From positions 1-22,963 of the forward strand of contig CAXSEF010000050.1 in NCBI GenBank assembly GCA_964236535.1: a DNA stretch of 22,963 nucleotides, read 5' to 3'. Of this stretch, positions 18,115-22,963 are shown piece after piece. Each line of letters begins with the position of its first letter. Positions within the stretch are counted from its first letter, which is position 1. A model generated the notes under the pieces. That model made no database searches. It saw nothing but the letters and a program-made list of their open reading frames with translations, and was not told the origin of the DNA. Source of the stretch: CAXSEF01 sp964236535. GTDB taxonomy: Bacteria > Pseudomonadota > Alphaproteobacteria > Acetobacterales > Acetobacteraceae. The translations under genes and the position numbers were made by a program.

Positions 18115-19340
18115 CCGACATGCTCGACCTGGACACGCCCGCCCTGCCGGGGTCGACGAAGGTAGGCGACGTGAAGCGGGCGTCCAGCGGTGCGGAGCAG
18201 GCTTGGACGTCAGCGGACGAGCAGGCACAAGCGCGATTCACCTACGCTGCCAACAGAGAGAACGACTCCGAGAACCAAGGAGTAGCAGCGCCACGAACCC
18301 GGGCGGTGTCGCCCTTCGAGTTCTGGCCGGGCTGGCTGTTCTACATCCCCGTGGTCGCGCACTGGATTGCGCTTGGCGTACGACACGGTGGGTTCAGCCT
18401 GCCGACGGCGGCCAACCCGCATGTCGCGACCGGTGGCTTGTGCGGCGAGAGCAAGACCTCGATCCTCGATCAGTTGCAAGGCGAGGCGCGGACGCTGATC
18501 GCGCCCTACGTAACGCTAGTAACCGGGGAAGCAGACACCGCGCGTGCACGGACGGCGCTACGCCGGGCGGGTCTCGTGCTGCCGGTAGTGATCAAGCCGG
18601 ACATCGGCTGCAACGGAACCGGAGTGCGGCTGGTCGAGGATGAGGTCGGGCTGGCACGGGCGCTCGCCGCCTTTCCGCGCGGCGCGGCGCTGGTGCTGCA
18701 GGCGCTGGTGCCATGGGAAGGCGAGGCTGGGGTGTTCTATGTGCGCCAGCCAGGCGAGGCCTACGGGCAGCTCACTTCGGTCACGCTGAAGTACGCGCCC
18801 TCGGTCATCGGCGACGGGCGCACCAGCCTGCGGAGGCTAATCCTTGCCCATCCGCGGCACGGCAAAGTGTCGCAGGTGTATCTGCCCCGGCTCGGTCGCC
18901 GGCTGGACGAGGTGCCGAGTGTAGGCGAGCCGGTGCGACTGGTATTCGCCGGCAACCACTGCAAGGGTTCAGAGTTCCGCAATGGTTCGGACCTGATCAC
19001 GCCAGCGTTGACCGGGCGAATCGACGCGCTGATGCGCTCGATGCCGGACTTCCATTTCGGGCGTGTGGACCTGAGATTCCGGTCGCTCGACGCGCTGGCG
19101 CGCGGTGAGGACTTCCGGGTGATCGAGATCAACGGTGTAGGATCCGAGGCGACGCATATCTGGGATCCGGAGACGAGCCTGCGCGAGGCCTATGGAACGC
19201 AGTTCGCGCATTACCGGGCGGCGTTCGAGATCGGCCGGGCAATGCGCGCGCGCGGAGCGCGGCCAAGCGGTGTGCGCGAGATGGCGCGGCTGTGGTTCCT
19301 GCAGCGGCGTCTGATGAGCTCCTACCCGATGAACGACTGA
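18111..19340 (+). CDS. ATP-grasp ligase-like protein with membrane segment, substrate unknown
   Basis: The GTG start at 18111 has GGGAG 7-8 nt upstream and overlaps the DedA stop, giving 409 residues. The first 65 or so residues are polar and probably disordered. Residues 70-91 (FEFWPGWLFYIPVVAHWIAL and onward) form one hydrophobic, aromatic segment, followed by LPTAANPHVATGGLCGESK (98-115), a conserved-looking signature. The ATP-grasp core then shows VVIKPDIGCNGTGVRLV (159-175, Lys162), VPWEGEAGVFYVR, SVIGDGRTS, FGRVDLRF and the metal-binding EINGVGSEATH (339-349, Glu339 and Asn341). This is the D-Ala-D-Ala-ligase/carboxylate-amine ligase superfamily, but it is not a Ddl by sequence layout. 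It likely ligates an amino or carboxyl group at the membrane face. Coupling to DedA suggests a lipid-linked or envelope substrate, which is inference. Confidence 0.78.
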   Translation: MTDMLDLDTPALPGSTKVGDVKRASSGAEQAWTSADEQAQARFTYAANRENDSENQGVAAPRTRAVSPFEFWPGWLFYIPVVAHWIALGVRHGGFSLPTAANPHVATGGLCGESKTSILDQLQGEARTLIAPYVTLVTGEADTARARTALRRAGLVLPVVIKPDIGCNGTGVRLVEDEVGLARALAAFPRGAALVLQALVPWEGEAGVFYVRQPGEAYGQLTSVTLKYAPSVIGDGRTSLRRLILAHPRHGKVSQVYLPRLGRRLDEVPSVGEPVRLVFAGNHCKGSEFRNGSDLITPALTGRIDALMRSMPDFHFGRVDLRFRSLDALARGEDFRVIEINGVGSEATHIWDPETSLREAYGTQFAHYRAAFEIGRAMRARGARPSGVREMARLWFLQRRLMSSYPMND

Positions 19341-19354
19341 GCCCAGACGCGCCC

Positions 19355-19384
19355 GAGGCCCTCTCATTGCGGGTCCCGGGCCTC
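19355..19384 (+). terminator. Hairpin between the ATP-grasp gene and the OYE gene
   Basis: GAGGCCC (19355-19361) pairs perfectly with GGGCCTC (19378-19384) across 16 nt, starting 14 nt after the ATP-grasp stop. There is no T-run. It could end the DedA operon transcript. Confidence 0.4.
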
Positions 19385-19488
19385 AGGCTCGGCAGGTGCT
19401 AGGCAGCGCCCTGCTCCTCCTCGCTCGCTGGTGCCGCTGCGCGTCCCACTTGCCGTGCCTCAACCTTTGTCTTTTGGAGAGCCGACCG

Positions 19489-20595
19489 ATGAGCGTGTCC
19501 CAATCCGACCTGTTCCAGCCCGTCATGCTGGGCGACATCGAGCTGTCCAACCGCATCGCGATGGCTCCGTTGACCCGCTCGCGTGCCGGGAAGGATGAAG
19601 TGCCGAGGCCGCTGAACGCCGACTACTACATGCAGCGTGCAACCGCGGGGCTGATCGTGTCGGAGGCCACGCAGATCAGCCAGCAGGGCCAGGGCTACGC
19701 GTTCACGCCGGGTGTCTTCACCGAGGCACAGGTCGTAGGCTGGCGCGGCATAACCGAGGCGGTCCATGCCAAGCGTGGGCGGATTTTCTGCCAGCTATGG
19801 CACGTCGGCCGCATCAGCCACCCAGACCTGCAGCCAAATCACAGCCTGCCGGTAGCGCCGTCGGCGATCGCGCCGGTCGGTAAGGCGTTCACGCCGAACG
19901 GGTTCAAGGACTTCGTGACGCCACGCGCCCTGGAGACGGAAGAGATCGCCGGAATTGTCGCGGACTACGCGCATGCGGCATTATGCGCCAAAAAGGCCGG
20001 TTTTGACGGCGTGGAGATCCATGCGGCAAACGGCTACCTGCTCGACCAGTTCATCCGCGACACCACCAACAAGCGGAATGACCGCTACGGTGGCAGCATC
20101 GAAAACCGCGGGCGGATCGTCGCCGAGGTGGCCGAGGCAGTCACCGCGGTGTGGGGCGGCAAGCGGGTGGGCGTGCGCCTGTCGCCGATCACGCCGCAAG
20201 TCGGCGAGATCGGCATCGACAGCACGGTGATGGCGACCTACAGCCACGTGGTTGAGCAGCTGAACCGTTTCGGGCTGGTGTACATGCACATCATCGAGGG
20301 GGTGACGCAGGGCGACCGCACCGAGCCGGCGGGCTACAGCAGTCAAGCGCTGCGCCGGCTGTTCCACGGGTTATACATGGCCAACAATGGCATCGATCGT
20401 GAAATGGCGCTGCGCATGCGGCGCGATGGGGAGGCCGACCTGGTCTGCTTCGGGCGCCCGTTCATTTCCAACCCCGACCTAGTGGAGCGGTTGCAGACCG
20501 GGGCGCCAATCGCCGGGTCCGACAAGGCGACATGGTACGGCGGAGATGCACACGGCTACACGGACTATCCGTCGCTGGCGCAAGCAGCAGAGTAG
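19489..20595 (+). CDS. Old Yellow Enzyme family FMN-dependent ene-reductase
   Basis: This is a 368-residue TIM-barrel flavoenzyme that reduces activated C=C bonds (or related electrophiles) with NAD(P)H, close to the NemA/N-ethylmaleimide reductase group. It opens LFQPVMLGDIELSNRIAMAPLTR (read as LFQPVMLGDIELSN then RIAMAPLTRSR). It has QLWHVGRISHP (102-112), the substrate-binding IHAANGYLLDQF with His178, Asn181 and Tyr183, then DRYGGSIENRGRI (198-210), and the late phosphate-binding VCFGRPFISNPDL. All key residues are present, so it should be active in the cytoplasm. ATG 19489 has GGAGAG 8 nt upstream; the upstream in-frame stretch back to 19396 is not family-like. It is separated by 148 nt and a hairpin from the ATP-grasp gene, so it is probably transcribed on its own. 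Confidence 0.93.
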   Translation: MSVSQSDLFQPVMLGDIELSNRIAMAPLTRSRAGKDEVPRPLNADYYMQRATAGLIVSEATQISQQGQGYAFTPGVFTEAQVVGWRGITEAVHAKRGRIFCQLWHVGRISHPDLQPNHSLPVAPSAIAPVGKAFTPNGFKDFVTPRALETEEIAGIVADYAHAALCAKKAGFDGVEIHAANGYLLDQFIRDTTNKRNDRYGGSIENRGRIVAEVAEAVTAVWGGKRVGVRLSPITPQVGEIGIDSTVMATYSHVVEQLNRFGLVYMHIIEGVTQGDRTEPAGYSSQALRRLFHGLYMANNGIDREMALRMRRDGEADLVCFGRPFISNPDLVERLQTGAPIAGSDKATWYGGDAHGYTDYPSLAQAAE

Positions 20596-20700
20596 GCACG
20601 TGCCAGTCGGGGGGCCACGTCGTGGTCGGCTCACTGGCGACGTTCGTTTCCTGGCAGCTGACGGGCAGGCAGCATGCACGTGGACTGCTATGCTGGGTGG

Positions 20701-22734
20701 ATGAACAACGCCAAGCAGATCGCTCCCTATGGCACCTGGGCCTCCCCGGTCAGCGTCGAGCAGGTGGCAGGCCAGACGATTGGGCTGTCGGCGCTGTCGG
20801 TGGATGGTGATCGGCTGCTTTGGCTGGAGCTACGCCCAGCCGAGGGTGGGCGTACAGTTCTGGTGGAGCGTTCGGCTGAAGGCGCGTTCAGGGACCTGAC
20901 GGCAGCGCCGTTCGACGTTGCGACCCGGGTGCACGAGTATGGTGGGGGATCCTACGCGGTACGTGACGGGCGGGTCCTGTTCAGCAACAAGACCGACGGC
21001 AGCGTGTGGGTCATCGAGCCGGTCGGGTCTTCTGCGGTTGCAGTGCCGCGTCCGGTGAGCCGGGTAGCGGGGTGCCGGTTCGCCGATTTTGTGCTGCCGG
21101 CGGGCGACGAACGCTGGGCGGTCTGCGTGCGCGAGGACCACCGCGCCCTGACTGCTGCGGCCGGAGCGTCGCGGCAAGGTGGACCCGAAGCGGCAATCGT
21201 GGCGCTCGACCTGTCGGTAAACGCGGATGCGGCGGCACAGGACGGCGTGGTGCTGGTGCGGGGAGCGGATTTCCTATCGAGCCCGCGCCCCTCACCCGGC
21301 GGCCAAGCGCTGGCCTGGATCGAGTGGTGTCAGCCGGACATGCCGTGGGACGCGACGCGGCTGTGCGTGGCACCGCTGGTAGGACTGGACAGCGACAGCC
21401 CGCAAGTAGGGCCGGCGACCGCGCTGATGGGAGCAGGCGTGCGGGAGTCGGTGGTCCAGCCGGCGTGGTCGCCGGAGGGCCTGCTGCATGCGTGCTCCGA
21501 CCGCTCGGGCTGGTGGAACCTGTATCAACTGGGCGACGACGGGCCGCGGCCGGTGTGCCCGATGTCGGCTGAGATCGGTGGGCCGCATTGGATGTTTGGT
21601 ACGCAGTCTTACCGGTTCGTAGTGGGAGGAATCGCCGCCGCGGTGATCTCGGAGGGCAGCGCGCGTCCGATGCTGCTGGGCACTGTCCAGGTGGGGACAG
21701 GACAGGCCCCCACGGCACGACGACTGTCGCTGGCGGCGGGGTTGGATGGAGTGCGGGTACAGGCATGTCCGTGGCTGCTGCCGGATGGGAGCTGGGCGTG
21801 GCTACGCGCGGAGCGCAACCAGCCAAGCGCGGTGATGCTGGGCCCCGATGTGGTGCGGGCATCGGGCACACCAGCGCTGCGTATAGGCGACGTGTCGCTG
21901 GCGGAGGCGGTCGCGTTCCCGGTCGTGGATGAATGCGTGGGCGGCGGGGGGGTGGCGCACGTGCTGTTCTATGCGCCGGCGAATACGGGTTTCGCGGGAC
22001 CAACGGGGGAGCGGCCACCACTGATCGTTATCAGCCATGGCGGCCCGACCAGCATGAGCACCGATGCCTTCTCGATACGCATCCAGTGGTGGACAACGCG
22101 GGGCTTCGCGGTGGCGGACGTGAACTATGGCGGCTCGACCGGGTATGGGCGGGCATATCGACAGCGGCTGGAGGGGCAGTGGGGCGTAGTCGACGTCGGC
22201 GACTGCGTGGCGGCGGCGCGGTTTCTCGCCGAAAGTGGACGTGTGGACGGTACGCGCATGGCAATCCGCGGCGGCAGTGCGGGGGGCTTCACGACGCTGG
22301 CAGCGCTGGTCGGATCGGACGTTTTCCGTGCTGGAGCAAGCCATTACGGAGTGGCGGATCTGCGGCTGCTGGCGGGCGACACGCACAAGTTCGAGGCGCG
22401 CTATCTCGACGGGCTGATCGGGCGGCTGCCGGAGGACGGGGCCGTGTACGACGCGCGCTCGCCGATCAACCACGTGGAGCGGCTGAGCTGTCCGGTGATC
22501 TTCTTCCAGGGGCTCGACGACAAGGTGGTGCCGCCGAACCAGGCGCAGGCGATGGTGGCGGCAATGCGGGAACGCGGCGTGGCGGCGGCTCTCTACGAGT
22601 TCGCGGGCGAGGCGCACGGATTCCGCCGTGCCGAGACCATTCGCCGGGTTCTGGAGCTGGAGTTGGACTTTTACGGGCAGGTGTTCGGATTTATGCCTGA
22701 GGGTGAGATCGAGCGGGCGGCAGTGACCATTTGA
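20701..22734 (+). CDS. S9 prolyl-oligopeptidase family serine peptidase
   Basis: This 677-residue peptidase has an N-terminal beta-propeller (about 1-400) and a C-terminal alpha/beta-hydrolase domain. The triad is visible: Ser526 in RGGSAGGFTTLAAL, Asp606 in FQGLDDKVVPPNQA and His639 in GEAHGFRRAE. An upstream hydrolase block reads LIVISHGGPTSMSTDAFS, then WWTTRGFAVADVNYGGSTGYG, typical of the acylaminoacyl-peptidase/dipeptidyl-peptidase-like S9 members. No signal peptide is seen, so it is cytoplasmic. ATG 20701 fits the family start (NNAKQIAPYGTWASPVS). It has only GGGTGG directly before it, while a TATGCT -10-like box lies 7 nt upstream, so a leaderless mRNA is possible. ATG 20674 is the alternative start. 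The gene is complete. Confidence 0.92.
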   Translation: MNNAKQIAPYGTWASPVSVEQVAGQTIGLSALSVDGDRLLWLELRPAEGGRTVLVERSAEGAFRDLTAAPFDVATRVHEYGGGSYAVRDGRVLFSNKTDGSVWVIEPVGSSAVAVPRPVSRVAGCRFADFVLPAGDERWAVCVREDHRALTAAAGASRQGGPEAAIVALDLSVNADAAAQDGVVLVRGADFLSSPRPSPGGQALAWIEWCQPDMPWDATRLCVAPLVGLDSDSPQVGPATALMGAGVRESVVQPAWSPEGLLHACSDRSGWWNLYQLGDDGPRPVCPMSAEIGGPHWMFGTQSYRFVVGGIAAAVISEGSARPMLLGTVQVGTGQAPTARRLSLAAGLDGVRVQACPWLLPDGSWAWLRAERNQPSAVMLGPDVVRASGTPALRIGDVSLAEAVAFPVVDECVGGGGVAHVLFYAPANTGFAGPTGERPPLIVISHGGPTSMSTDAFSIRIQWWTTRGFAVADVNYGGSTGYGRAYRQRLEGQWGVVDVGDCVAAARFLAESGRVDGTRMAIRGGSAGGFTTLAALVGSDVFRAGASHYGVADLRLLAGDTHKFEARYLDGLIGRLPEDGAVYDARSPINHVERLSCPVIFFQGLDDKVVPPNQAQAMVAAMRERGVAAALYEFAGEAHGFRRAETIRRVLELELDFYGQVFGFMPEGEIERAAVTI

Positions 22735-22963
22735 TACCAGCGGCTGTGACACATGATCAGTCGCGAAGCCGTAGTCCACAAGCCCACAAACCATCCACGG
22801 GTACGGGGCAGCCTCAGACAAACTCGTACCACCGACCCTAAGCATTAACCTGTAAGCGCAGCAAGGCTGGGCTCTGCCCAGACCCGTCAAAGGCCTGAGG
22901 CCTTTGGAAACCCGTTTGGTTCTTGGTGGGTTTTGGGGTGGTGAGAAGGCGTGGTGGCGCAGA
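22735..22963. other. Downstream intergenic stretch to the window edge
   Basis: These 229 nt after the S9 peptidase contain no convincing coding frame. The only structure recognised is the second copy of the two-hairpin repeat; a G/T-rich tract follows it. Confidence 0.5.
22861..22912 (+). repeat. Two-hairpin intergenic repeat, copy 2
   Basis: This is the better-formed copy of the element at 7373-7423. Stem one is CTGGGC-TCT-GCCCAG (22867-22881). Stem two is AAAGGCC-TGA-GGCCTTT (22889-22905), both perfect. It lies 126 nt past the S9 peptidase stop and could protect or end that transcript. Confidence 0.78.

Noticed and set aside
21011..22890. Long minus-strand frames opposite the S9 peptidase
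   Set aside because: They are Pro/Arg-rich shadow frames of a gene whose catalytic triad is intact on the plus strand.

Overview
The window is GC-rich, densely coded bacterial chromosome. The gene content points to an alphaproteobacterium, most likely of the Acetobacteraceae/Rhodospirillales. The pointers are a DUF983 zinc-ribbon membrane protein beside a UPF0262 protein, a hisZ-purA pair, an OmpA-type porin with a proline hinge, a DedA gene coupled to an ATP-grasp gene, and a short two-hairpin intergenic repeat. No phage, transposase, CRISPR or integrase signal was seen, and no rRNA or convincing tRNA. The genus assignment is inference from content and composition; no database was searched.

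Layout. Positions 58-981 (-) hold panC (pantothenate synthesis). It is divergent from a + strand run of a DUF983 protein (1149-1688), a UPF0262 protein (about 1678-2175) and mtnA (2228-3319, methionine salvage). A convergent minus-strand pair follows: a tail-anchored protein-kinase-fold protein that has lost its catalytic residues (3785-5731), and a small polytopic membrane protein that overlaps it by ATGA (3354-3788). Next are hisZ (7523-8728) and purA (6029-7318), both minus, separated by a gap that carries one copy of the repeat. A 286-nt AT-richer gap with hairpins leads into an OmpA-like porin (9015-10136) with a good terminator, then a GtrA-family membrane protein.

The middle holds an orphan NodT/OprM-type outer-membrane efflux lipoprotein (-, about 10898-12457). 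It is divergent from an AefR-like TetR regulator (12863-13528), which overlaps an M20 dipeptidase by ATGA. The shared 405-nt regulatory gap contains a perfect 7-5-7 inverted repeat just past a plausible promoter for the efflux gene, a good TetR operator candidate. An AsmA-family protein (15141-17153) follows, with a nested hairpin plus T-run after it.

The right end has a DedA/VTT membrane protein (17533-18114) overlapping by GTGA a membrane-linked ATP-grasp ligase of unknown substrate (18111-19340). Then come an Old Yellow Enzyme family reductase (19489-20595) and an S9 prolyl-oligopeptidase-family peptidase (20701-22734). The second repeat copy lies at 22861-22912.

Most of the window is housekeeping or envelope metabolism. 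The parts that look least described are the degenerate kinase plus membrane-protein pair, the DedA/ATP-grasp pair, the TetR operator with its orphan outer-membrane factor and coupled dipeptidase, and the leader hairpins before the porin.
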